Shown here one piece after another: positions 19,115 to 26,439 of a DNA stretch of 64,000 bases. Numbering within the stretch: position 1 is the stretch's first letter; every line of letters begins with the position of its first letter. Under the pieces are notes generated by a model. It saw only the letters and a list, made by a program, of their open reading frames with translations. It had not been told where the DNA came from and ran no database searches. The position numbers and the translations under genes were made by a program. This DNA is from Desulfurispora thermophila DSM 16022 (GTDB taxonomy: Bacteria > Bacillota > Desulfotomaculia > Desulfotomaculales > Desulfurisporaceae), in NCBI RefSeq assembly GCF_000376385.1, contig NZ_AQWN01000011.1, positions 62,001 to 126,000 on the forward strand, given 5' to 3'.

Positions 19115-19420
19115 TTGATCAAAATAGATCGCGAAAAGCTCAAGCAACTGCCCAAGATGTGCATCCTGGAAGAAAACAAGGTGTGCGATAACTGTTGTGA
19201 GTGCTTTATCTGTGACCTGGACCCGACAAAGACCTGTGATAACTGTGCCAAGTGCATTGAACTGGCAGATTTTAACTCCATAGACATTGATGATATATTG
19301 CTTTACGATGAAAGTATTTTTGATTTCTCCAAAAATAAAAATAAAAAAAAGTATAAAGAAAAGGAAATGGAAGAATACACCAACAACAGGTCAAATAACA
19401 ATAAACAAAAAAAACAATAG
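19115..19420 (+). CDS. Cysteine-rich small protein of unknown function
   Basis: 101 residues, TTG start with GAAGGA upstream. Residues 15-50 hold nine cysteines in CDNCCECFICD and CDNCAKCIE, suggesting binding of zinc or an iron-sulfur cluster. The C-terminal third is a low-complexity Lys/Asn/Glu-rich tail. I do not recognise the family. It stands alone between the pst terminator and a convergent gene. Confidence 0.7.
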   Translation: MIKIDREKLKQLPKMCILEENKVCDNCCECFICDLDPTKTCDNCAKCIELADFNSIDIDDILLYDESIFDFSKNKNKKKYKEKEMEEYTNNRSNNNKQKKQ

Positions 19421-19512
19421 GGAGAAAAGCAAGCACGTGGAAGTAGATGGTTTTTCTTTCATTAAATAAGTTCTCATAATAAATGTTATGTTAACCTTTC
19501 TGGTATGAGAAT

Positions 19513-19546
19513 AAACCGGGCCAAGTTGCAGTGCTGAGCCCGGTTT
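19513..19546. terminator. Hairpin between convergent genes
   Basis: AAACCGGGC (19513-19521) and GCCCGGTTT (19538-19546) form a perfect 9-bp stem between two convergent genes. T-runs are weak on both sides, so termination is probable rather than certain. Confidence 0.55.
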
Positions 19547-19551
19547 CTACT

Positions 19552-19860
19552 TTACCTGGGCAATAAAATATCAATAATCCAGTTTTTCAATTCGGCGTTA
19601 ATATTGTAAAGTCCGTCCCGGTTCAGATCTATGCCCAGTTCTTGAGTGGCGCGCAACAGCATCTCGGCCGGCGGCTGAACTACAGTGGTTTCACTTTTGG
19701 AACTGTAGGTTCGCTTGATAAATACTGCCAGTCTAGGTTGTCTGTCAGCAACATCAATAGCGAACGTAAACCCGGTCCTGGGGTCCAGGTGCTCTCTGGT
19801 AACATCAAAGTCCCAGAGCAGCTTATCCTTAATTTTTTCAAAGGCTTCCCGGTCAAACAA
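19552..19860 (-). CDS. Hypothetical protein
   Basis: 102 residues, TTG start with AGGAGGGG 9 nt upstream. No known motif is recognised; it has mixed alpha/beta character with a central FAIDVADRQPRLAVFIKRTY and a C-terminal KNWIIDILLPR. The good ribosome-binding site and even composition support a real gene. Confidence 0.65.
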   Translation of the reverse strand: MFDREAFEKIKDKLLWDFDVTREHLDPRTGFTFAIDVADRQPRLAVFIKRTYSSKSETTVVQPPAEMLLRATQELGIDLNRDGLYNINAELKNWIIDILLPR

Positions 19861-20133
19861 GCCGCAACCCCTCCTAAATCAAGTATGAAATGTGGTTCTG
19901 GTATTATGTTTTTTCTGGGCACACATTCGACATACAACAGAGGCAATCCTGCTTATTTTCTATGGACAAATTTTCATGAGCACATTTTTTTAATGTTGTT
20001 CCATATTTGAATTTCCATATTTGAATTATGTACACACTAAAATTAGCAGGTATGTTAAAAAAACAGATAGAATAATACCGTAATATAGCCCAAGCTCCCT
20101 TAACTCGTATTGATTCTGAAAGGAGTATAAAAA
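19861..20133. other. Gene-free divergent intergenic region with a 14-bp tandem repeat
   Basis: This AT-rich stretch lies between two divergent genes. It holds TTCCATATTTGAAT twice in tandem (19999-20012 and 20013-20026). I see no RNA gene or clear promoter pair in it. Confidence 0.5.
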
Positions 20134-20955
20134 ATGACCAGCACAAGAGACTACCTTTTTGCCTCTTTTCAACAAGAAAAATTGCCCTTGCTTAAGCCGG
20201 ACGACAAATTTATATTTAGCTGTCAGGATGAATGCATGGGCAGGTGCTGCCATAGCATCAGGATATTCTTAGATCCCTGGGATGTGGAAAGCATAGCCCG
20301 CTTTTTACAGCTTTCTACACAACAATTTATCCAGCAGTATACCCGCATCGACTTTGATCCCCGTTATAGCTGGCCCTATGTAATTATGCGCGATGCCGAG
20401 TCAAGCTGCTGTGCCTTTATGCTACCCGACGGCAAGTGCAGCATATATCCGGTCCGATCCCGCAATTGCCGCACCTATCCCCTGGCCAGGGCTGTCAGGT
20501 TTACCTTTACCAGCGACCATGATTACATAACAGATGAAAGGTATTTCCTCCTGCCCCGCCAATCCTTTTGTTTTGGCCATAAAAGCAAAACAGAATGGAA
20601 TTTGCAAGGCTGGTTGGCCGATGCCAAACTGGCCGAGTATAATGAAAAAGCAGACCAATATTTGTCTGTCATGCAATTTGCAGTGGAAAAATTAAAGATT
20701 GAAAAATGGTTCAATCCGGCCCTGGCAAGGTTTATTTTTCCTATAATCTTTTTGCCTGAAGTGTTGCGACAAAAATTCGGTCTAACTTCCGAACAGATAA
20801 CCCCGCAGGAGTTTTACAAACGTCGGATGCAGGCACTAAAGCAAATCCTGACTGACATGGCCTCAAGCTGGCAAATGAACGCCAATAATCCTGACAAACA
20901 AGTTCTATCCCAGATGAGTCTGATGCAAAGATTGGGACAATTATTAAGCGGGTGA
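20134..20955 (+). CDS. YkgJ family cysteine-cluster protein
   Basis: 273 residues. The conserved cysteines of the YkgJ/UPF0153 family are present: FSCQDECMGRCCHSIRIF near residue 30, CCAFML and CSIYPVRSRNCRTYPLA near 90-115. The family is thought to chelate zinc or iron; the cellular role is unknown. AAAGGAG lies upstream. A lipoprotein gene follows at 3 nt and is probably co-transcribed. Confidence 0.9.
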   Translation: MTSTRDYLFASFQQEKLPLLKPDDKFIFSCQDECMGRCCHSIRIFLDPWDVESIARFLQLSTQQFIQQYTRIDFDPRYSWPYVIMRDAESSCCAFMLPDGKCSIYPVRSRNCRTYPLARAVRFTFTSDHDYITDERYFLLPRQSFCFGHKSKTEWNLQGWLADAKLAEYNEKADQYLSVMQFAVEKLKIEKWFNPALARFIFPIIFLPEVLRQKFGLTSEQITPQEFYKRRMQALKQILTDMASSWQMNANNPDKQVLSQMSLMQRLGQLLSG

Positions 20956-20958
20956 TTA

Positions 20959-21273
20959 ATGATGATCAGAACCATAATTAACCGTTTTGCATACCAAATG
21001 CGTTCCGTGCTGCTCATACTTCTCCTTTTGTCTGTACTGGGGGCTACAGGATGTAGCAATTTTTTATCCCAGCGCAATGCCTCACACAGTACGCTCAAAC
21101 CAATTGCGTTGCCAGAAACAGCCAATCGCTTTCAGGTTATTTATGAGCACGGCGAAACACTAAATACTGGCGGTTTCACCATCCTGCGCGACAATAAAAC
21201 AGGAGTCGAATATCTAATTGTTACCGGTTTGAACGGCGCGCCATCGGTAACCGAACTCAAAACCAAACCTTAA
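20959..21273 (+). CDS. Small lipoprotein, DUF6440-like
   Basis: 104 residues. A hydrophobic signal segment ends in the lipobox GATGC (Cys near residue 32), so it is probably exported and lipid-anchored. The C-terminal half (RFQVIYEHGETLNTGGFTIL, TGVEYLIV) resembles the DUF6440 family. A second ATG at 20962 could also be the start. Function unknown. Confidence 0.78.
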   Translation: MMIRTIINRFAYQMRSVLLILLLLSVLGATGCSNFLSQRNASHSTLKPIALPETANRFQVIYEHGETLNTGGFTILRDNKTGVEYLIVTGLNGAPSVTELKTKP

Positions 21274-21285
21274 CAATATCTTTCT

Positions 21286-22446
21286 TTAACAAACAATATC
21301 TTTCTTTTTTTGCAACGCCAGATGGTAGCATTCCAGAAGCTTTTGTGTGCAGGCCCGGGCGGACATTTCTTGTGCGTGTTGCAATGCATTGTGGGCCATC
21401 TGCCGATAAAGCTCGTGCCGCGAAATCATTAATCTAACCTTTTCGGCAAACGAATCCTCGTCGGGCGATACCAGAAAGCCATCCTGACCATCGCGCACCA
21501 TATCAATTACTCCATTGGCCTTTATCGCCACCACAGGAAGCCCGCCAGCCATCGCCTCGCCAATTACCAAACCTTGTGTCTCGGTCAGCGATGCAAAAAC
21601 AAAGAGATCAGCGCCAAGGTAACAATTTACTACGTCCTCCCTGCTCAGTGTACCGGTAAATATCACGCGCTCCCCCACCCCCAAATCGCCGGCCAGAGCC
21701 CGGAGGTTTTGCTCTTCTGGGCCGCTTCCCACCAGCACCAGACATACATCCTCCCCGCCTTGCCATACTTTTTGTATTACCCGCAACAAGAACGACTGAT
21801 TTTTCTCCTGCCCCAGCCTGCCCACACTCAATAACACTTTGGTGGTGGGAGCAATATTGTATGTGTTGCGCAACCAGTTCCTATTACCCTGCTCATATTC
21901 CTGCAGGTTTATTCCCGTGGGGACAACTGCCAGTTCACTCTCCACTCCCATATTCCGTAAATGATTTGCGATAATTGAGGTGGGAGCAATGACCACATCA
22001 CAATTATTACAAAAATCCCGGCAATAGCGGCGCGTGATTTCTCTGGTTATTTGTTGACCCAGGGGCACATAATGAACATATTCATCATACAAAGTGTGGA
22101 AAGTAAATACCAAGGGGACATCGAGCACCCGGGCATAATAAGCACCCAGGCGACCCAGCAAAAAAGGAGAATGCACATGAATTATCTCCGGCTTAATATG
22201 ATGTTTGATTTTTTTGCCCAGTCGCCACGAGAAGGGCAGGGCCAGTGTATAGTGGGGATTGGTTGGTGCAGGGATGGAAGCAAAACGGTATACCCGTGGT
22301 TCGCGCTCTTGTTGATATGGGTAGCTGGGAGCGAATATAAATACTTCGTGTCCCGCCAACTGCAATTCCCCGGTAAATAATTCGATTGATCTGACTACAC
22401 CGCTGGTATAAGGTTTGTAGCTGTCTGTAAAAATACCTATTCTCAT
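21286..22446 (-). CDS. Glycosyltransferase family 4 protein
   Basis: 386 residues with the GT-B fold. MRIGIFTDSYKPYTSGVVRSIE is the N-terminal acceptor-domain motif, and SLTETQGLVIGEAMAGGLPVVAI with the E-x7-E pattern marks the nucleotide-sugar site. It resembles diacylglycerol or mannosyl transferases of group 1. The acceptor is unknown. GGGGAG lies upstream. It is followed by the minus-strand start of no partner gene, so it may be alone or with the upstream small gene. Confidence 0.93.
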   Translation of the reverse strand: MRIGIFTDSYKPYTSGVVRSIELFTGELQLAGHEVFIFAPSYPYQQEREPRVYRFASIPAPTNPHYTLALPFSWRLGKKIKHHIKPEIIHVHSPFLLGRLGAYYARVLDVPLVFTFHTLYDEYVHYVPLGQQITREITRRYCRDFCNNCDVVIAPTSIIANHLRNMGVESELAVVPTGINLQEYEQGNRNWLRNTYNIAPTTKVLLSVGRLGQEKNQSFLLRVIQKVWQGGEDVCLVLVGSGPEEQNLRALAGDLGVGERVIFTGTLSREDVVNCYLGADLFVFASLTETQGLVIGEAMAGGLPVVAIKANGVIDMVRDGQDGFLVSPDEDSFAEKVRLMISRHELYRQMAHNALQHAQEMSARACTQKLLECYHLALQKKKDIVC

Positions 22447-22465
22447 AAATATTATCTCCCCACAA

Positions 22466-22939
22466 TTAGACCATTGTTTGCCAGATGTATTCCATTTTTA
22501 CTATCCGCCAGCCGGACGCCGTCAGCTTGAGATAAAAAATACCCCTACCCTGTTCAGTGTTGTTTGTATCCAGGTCGATCAGCGAAATGTTAGCGGTAAC
22601 CACAGCATTGTCCTGCCGGATGGTGACAGAAGAAAATGCAGTTACCTCGGCCCGCGTGTATAGGTCGGTGGGCGCTTGCACAAATTGCCAGGTCTTTTCT
22701 GTTATTTCCACCAGCAAGTCAGCGGCATAATACTGGCTGAAATGTTTATACAATTGCTCTCTCTTCTGCAATGCCATCCAATCGGTATCCCGCACCGCCG
22801 CGCGCACTACTTGCAAAACGCCTTCTACATGGTATTTTTCCCCCGCTATTGATATCATACCAAAATTTACATATATAATATAACCCAGCAAGAGCAGGCT
22901 AATTATAAAAAATTTTTTAGGCTGCATATTAAATACCAT
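22466..22939 (-). CDS. Membrane-anchored hypothetical protein
   Basis: 157 residues from the ATG at 22939, chosen because GGAGGT lies 11 nt upstream. One N-terminal membrane helix (KFFIISLLLLGYIIYV) is followed by an extracytoplasmic domain with an NTF2-like pattern (ALQKREQLYKHFSQYYA and a C-terminal beta region). It lies 19 nt upstream of the glycosyltransferase gene on the same strand, so the two are likely one operon. Function unknown. Confidence 0.75.
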   Translation of the reverse strand: MVFNMQPKKFFIISLLLLGYIIYVNFGMISIAGEKYHVEGVLQVVRAAVRDTDWMALQKREQLYKHFSQYYAADLLVEITEKTWQFVQAPTDLYTRAEVTAFSSVTIRQDNAVVTANISLIDLDTNNTEQGRGIFYLKLTASGWRIVKMEYIWQTMV

Positions 22940-22999
22940 ATTATGGCAACACCTCCATAATATAGTATACCACATTTATTTACTCATTCCTGCTCTCGC

Positions 23000-23029
23000 A
23001 AAAATAAAAGCGGCACTTTGGAGCCGCTT
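23000..23029 (-). terminator. Terminator of the radical SAM operon
   Basis: On the minus strand AAGCGGC, an 8-nt loop, GCCGCTT, then a T-rich tail at 23007-23000. Confidence 0.8.
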
Positions 23030-23036
23030 GTTTCCA

Positions 23037-23921
23037 CTACAGGCCGCGTAAAAATTCGGGTTTAAGCCTGTATTGTGCAGGGTTTTTCAGTACATTTTCC
23101 AGCAATGTAACCAAAGCAGCCTGATCTTTGCTCAGTGTGCCTTTTAGAGGCAGGTAATTGGAAGCATGATTGCACCGGAAAATACAGTTGCTCAGCTGCA
23201 TATTCTCCAGCATCAACTTTATTTCCGCCAGGATTTCCAATGGGCCGGGCAACTCAAACTCTCCCCTGGTAATCCTTTTTTCTAAAACTGTGCCCGGTAC
23301 TGGCATCAGCGTCAGCAAACCCAAATAATGTGGGTCAATTTGACTCAACAAGCGGGCAGTATCCAGGGCATGTTCCCGCAACATGGCCCGGCCACCCAGA
23401 CCGTTTATAACTGTTACCGAAAGTTTGAAGCCGGCCTGAATGGCCTTTTGTCCGGCTTCAATCATCTCCTCCGGGGCAACCCCCTTATACATCTGACGCA
23501 GTATCTCTTCATTACCCGACTCGACACCCAAATATAATATCTCCAAGCCGGCCTGTCTGATTTCCCGCAACTCCTCGCCGCTTTTATTTAATATATCTTT
23601 GGGACCGGCATATGCCGATACCCTCTCCAGAAATGGAAAGGCCCGGTACAGGCGACCCAACAGATGTAACATACCTGACGTTGACATGGCCAGGGCATTG
23701 CCATCGGCCAGAAATATGCGCCGGGCATGACGCATTTCCCGTGCCGCAAGGGTTATGTCAACCTCAATTTCCGACCACTCTTTAACACGGAATTTTTTTG
23801 TTTTGTACATGCCGCAGAAGGCACAAGCGTTGTGAGAGCAACCTATGGTCACCTGCAGGATCAGGCTATATGCCTCACTGGGAGGGCGAAAAAGCGGCAG
23901 ATCATAGTTAAGCTCGGGCAT
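23037..23921 (-). CDS. Radical SAM protein
   Basis: 294 residues. The N-terminal GCSHNACAFCGMYK supplies three cluster cysteines in the CX4CX2C spacing typical of one COG1032-related radical SAM group rather than the common CX3CX2C. LYLGVESGNEEIL is the SAM-contact motif. Substrate unknown. It begins 3 nt after the ComFB-like gene and ends the pfkA-comFB operon. Confidence 0.9.
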   Translation of the reverse strand: MPELNYDLPLFRPPSEAYSLILQVTIGCSHNACAFCGMYKTKKFRVKEWSEIEVDITLAAREMRHARRIFLADGNALAMSTSGMLHLLGRLYRAFPFLERVSAYAGPKDILNKSGEELREIRQAGLEILYLGVESGNEEILRQMYKGVAPEEMIEAGQKAIQAGFKLSVTVINGLGGRAMLREHALDTARLLSQIDPHYLGLLTLMPVPGTVLEKRITRGEFELPGPLEILAEIKLMLENMQLSNCIFRCNHASNYLPLKGTLSKDQAALVTLLENVLKNPAQYRLKPEFLRGL

Positions 23922-23924
23922 AGC

Positions 23925-24218
23925 TTACCTCCCACCATGTCTTGGATTGGCAGCAACCACCTGAATGGCCCTGGTAATAGCTGTGATCACGTCGGCCCGG
24001 TTGGCTACTTCCTTGAGGGCGGCATCCTTCAATATCTCACCTTTTTCCGAAACCACATAATGGGGTTTTAAATTATTCAAAGCCAGTGCTTTGATGTCGG
24101 CCAGGCAACGCTCACACTGACACAAAGTATAACCCTTTTTTTGGTATTCGTTTACCAATGTCATTAATATCTCATTTACTGCATTTTCGGTACAATTTTT
24201 AATAAATATTTCCGACAT
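23925..24218 (-). CDS. ComFB family late competence protein
   Basis: 97 residues. The family pattern CQCERCLADIKALALNNLKPHYV is present, with three clustered cysteines and an earlier one. ComFB homologues include cyclic-di-nucleotide binding proteins in cyanobacteria; in Firmicutes the role is unclear. It lies between pfkA and the radical SAM gene with gaps of 6 and 3 nt. Confidence 0.87.
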   Translation of the reverse strand: MSEIFIKNCTENAVNEILMTLVNEYQKKGYTLCQCERCLADIKALALNNLKPHYVVSEKGEILKDAALKEVANRADVITAITRAIQVVAANPRHGGR

Positions 24219-24224
24219 AAGCGA

Positions 24225-25319
24225 TCACTCATCTCCCAAACAAATCCCCAATTGGCGGGCTGTGGTAATCATTTGGCTGTCTACAGGTACACTACGCATT
24301 TCTCCCACGGCTTCTGCCAGCGGCACAGTGGATATTTCGGTGCCGCGCAAACAAACCATCTGACCAAATTTTCCTTCTGCCACAGCATTTACCGCTGCAA
24401 CACCGTACCGGGAGGCCAGTATGCGGTCGTAAGCGGTAGGCGAACCTCCTCTTTGCAGGTGACCCAGTACAGTGACCCTGCTCTCCTTGCCGGTGGCCTG
24501 TTCAATCTGCTGGGCAATAACATTACCGATACCTCCCAGGCGAATGGGATCGAAACTGTCGTCCACTTTCTTGCTGACCACCAGTTCGCCCTCGCTGGTT
24601 TTGGCCCCTTCTGCTACGACAATAATGCTAAAGCTCTTGCGCTGATTGGTACGCTCATTTATCTTCTTCACAATAGCCGGTAACCGGTAAGGGATTTCCG
24701 GAATCAAGATCACATCCGCCCCGCCCGCAATACCCGCTGCCAAGGCAATCCAACCGGCATAGCGCCCCATAACCTCCAGTACCATTACCCGGTGGTGGGA
24801 CTCGGCTGTACTGTGCAACTTGTCTAAAGCCTCCATAGCGGTGTTCAGCGCTGTATCATAGCCAAACGTTTGATCTGTAGCCGAGAGGTCATTGTCAATT
24901 GTCTTGGGCACACCCACCACCTTTAAACCCCGCTCGTGCAACTCTCTGGCTATAGCCAGGCTACCATCGCCGCCAATCACAATTAGAGCGTCCACCTCAT
25001 GAATGCTGATATTCTCAAAAACCCGGTCAGAAACATCAGCAAACACCTTTTCGCCACCCTTTAATACCGGGTAATGAAAAGGGTTGTCCCGGTTTGTAGT
25101 CCCCAGAATTGTGCCACCCCGGGGCAGTATACCGGCCACATCCTTTTCTGTTAATTCCCGCGCTTGGTTTTTGATCAAGCCACCAAACCCGTTTAAGAAG
25201 CCCACCACAGAAAGATTGTATTGTCGGATGGCACATTTGACCACAGCACGAATGACAGCATTTAAGCCCGGCGCGTCTCCGCCTCCCGTTAAAACACCAA
25301 TGCGCTTTGTCTCCATCAT
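24225..25319 (-). CDS. pfkA: 6-phosphofructokinase (group III, Gly/Lys type)
   Basis: About 364 residues. GVLTGGGDAPGLNAVIRAVV is the N-terminal nucleotide-site motif. The diagnostic residues are GGDGS (Gly, ATP type) and PKTIDND (Lys, as in PPi-type enzymes), the mixed combination of the ATP-PFK III clade. It phosphorylates fructose 6-phosphate; the phosphoryl donor cannot be settled from sequence. GTG 25325, ATG 25319 and ATG 25316 are possible starts; AGGTG just upstream favours an ATG. Confidence 0.94.
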   Translation of the reverse strand: MMETKRIGVLTGGGDAPGLNAVIRAVVKCAIRQYNLSVVGFLNGFGGLIKNQARELTEKDVAGILPRGGTILGTTNRDNPFHYPVLKGGEKVFADVSDRVFENISIHEVDALIVIGGDGSLAIARELHERGLKVVGVPKTIDNDLSATDQTFGYDTALNTAMEALDKLHSTAESHHRVMVLEVMGRYAGWIALAAGIAGGADVILIPEIPYRLPAIVKKINERTNQRKSFSIIVVAEGAKTSEGELVVSKKVDDSFDPIRLGGIGNVIAQQIEQATGKESRVTVLGHLQRGGSPTAYDRILASRYGVAAVNAVAEGKFGQMVCLRGTEISTVPLAEAVGEMRSVPVDSQMITTARQLGICLGDE

Positions 25320-25332
25320 ATGCACCTACTCT

Positions 25333-26097
25333 TTAATTATTTAAAACAAAGTCAATAATAGCTGTGTTTACTGCTGCTGGATTTTCCAGCATGAGCATGT
25401 GGCCCGCGGTTGGAATAACCAGATGCCTGCTGTTGGAAATCCTCTGCGCTAAGTAATCCCCATACTTCACCGGTGTCATCACATCGTGTTCCCCGCTGAG
25501 GATCAGAGCAGGTACCTCAATTACATTCAGTCTGTCCCGTATATCAAAAGAATCACAGGCACAAAAATCATGAAAAAAAATGTCCGGACTTGTACCATAA
25601 TATTCTTTTTCTGCCATACTCTTTATTTCAGATGACACATTCCGCGCGTAAAGATACTCCAGCAACACTGGATGATGCCGACCATTGCCAAAAGTTTGCA
25701 GAAGCTCGGGCAGGACTTTTAATTTTGCCCCTGTACCAATCAGGATTAGCCCCTGGAGCATATCCTGATACTTGACTGCCAGGTCCAGGGCAATAGCGCC
25801 CCCCATTGAATGTCCAGCTAAAAAGAAAGGCATAGCGGTTACACGCCGGGCAAACTGATAAACAAACTCGCTGTATTCGGATATACTGGAATAGGCCTGT
25901 CCTTCCGAAAAACCATGCCCGGGTAGATCTACAGCAAATGCCAACAAGTGACGCCCCACGTGAGCAACCTGGTGCAGCCAGTGCCGGTGATTTCCACCTG
26001 CACCGTGCACGAAGATAATTACGCCCCTGGCCTGCTCCTCGGGGGGAACAACAGCGGTGTAATGATATTTTTTACCATCAATGATCACATATGGCAA
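25333..26097 (-). CDS. Alpha/beta hydrolase
   Basis: 254 residues. The nucleophile Ser is in GHSMGGA near residue 95, the acid in SGEHDVMTP and the catalytic His in PTAGHMLML. VHGAGGNHRHW forms the oxyanion loop. The substrate is unknown. TTG 26097 lies 8 nt after GGGAGG. It starts the minus-strand operon that continues with pfkA. Confidence 0.92.
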   Translation of the reverse strand: MPYVIIDGKKYHYTAVVPPEEQARGVIIFVHGAGGNHRHWLHQVAHVGRHLLAFAVDLPGHGFSEGQAYSSISEYSEFVYQFARRVTAMPFFLAGHSMGGAIALDLAVKYQDMLQGLILIGTGAKLKVLPELLQTFGNGRHHPVLLEYLYARNVSSEIKSMAEKEYYGTSPDIFFHDFCACDSFDIRDRLNVIEVPALILSGEHDVMTPVKYGDYLAQRISNSRHLVIPTAGHMLMLENPAAVNTAIIDFVLNN

Positions 26098-26200
26098 TAT
26101 TTAAACCTCCCTTCATTGTCCAACGCTATAAGTGAATGTTATAAATTTCTTTACAATGATTAATATTCCTGCCTGCCTGGTACTTATTGGCTGTTTATTA

Positions 26201-26236
26201 AGAAGAGGCTACCGGTTAAAACCAGTAGCCTCTTCT
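26201..26236 (-). terminator. Long hairpin after the His-tailed microprotein gene
   Basis: AGAAGAGGCTAC (26201-26212) pairs with GTAGCCTCTTCT (26225-26236), extended by GGTT/AACC around a tight loop. The T-run on the minus strand is weak (TTAATAAA). Confidence 0.6.
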
Positions 26237-26245
26237 CAAAACAAA

Positions 26246-26401
26246 TTAATGATGATGCCCGTCGCATCCATGACCGGCCGGCTTTTCGGGAACATCTTCG
26301 TACTTTTTCCACATGGCGCTGAGCGCGTAAGCTACGGCCAGCATGCCCACTGTTGTCACCACACCAAAAACCAGCCCTTGCCACCAGGTTTGAAAGAACA
26401 C
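26246..26401 (-). CDS. 51-residue membrane microprotein with His-rich tail
   Basis: GTG start at 26401 with GGAGAGGTG 7 nt upstream; stop at 26246. The N-terminal half (FFQTWWQGLVFGVVTTVGML) begins one membrane helix of about 25 residues. The C-terminal tail is charged and ends GHGCDGHHH, a possible metal site. It follows the UPF0182 gene by 38 nt on the same strand. I know no family; the clean ribosome-binding site and amphipathic design support a real gene. Confidence 0.75.
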   Translation of the reverse strand: MFFQTWWQGLVFGVVTTVGMLAVAYALSAMWKKYEDVPEKPAGHGCDGHHH

Positions 26402-26439
26402 TTTTTTTCACCTCTCCCTGCCAGTATTTTGTTGTAGTA

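Noticed and set aside
19904-20146. 80-codon minus-strand frame in the divergent gap
   Set aside because: No ribosome-binding site, AT-rich composition and overlap with the YkgJ gene start.
26184-26411. 75-codon minus-strand frame overlapping the His-tailed microprotein
   Set aside because: It has Arg/Ser-rich, out-of-frame composition; the 51-codon frame fits the ribosome-binding site and has a membrane helix.
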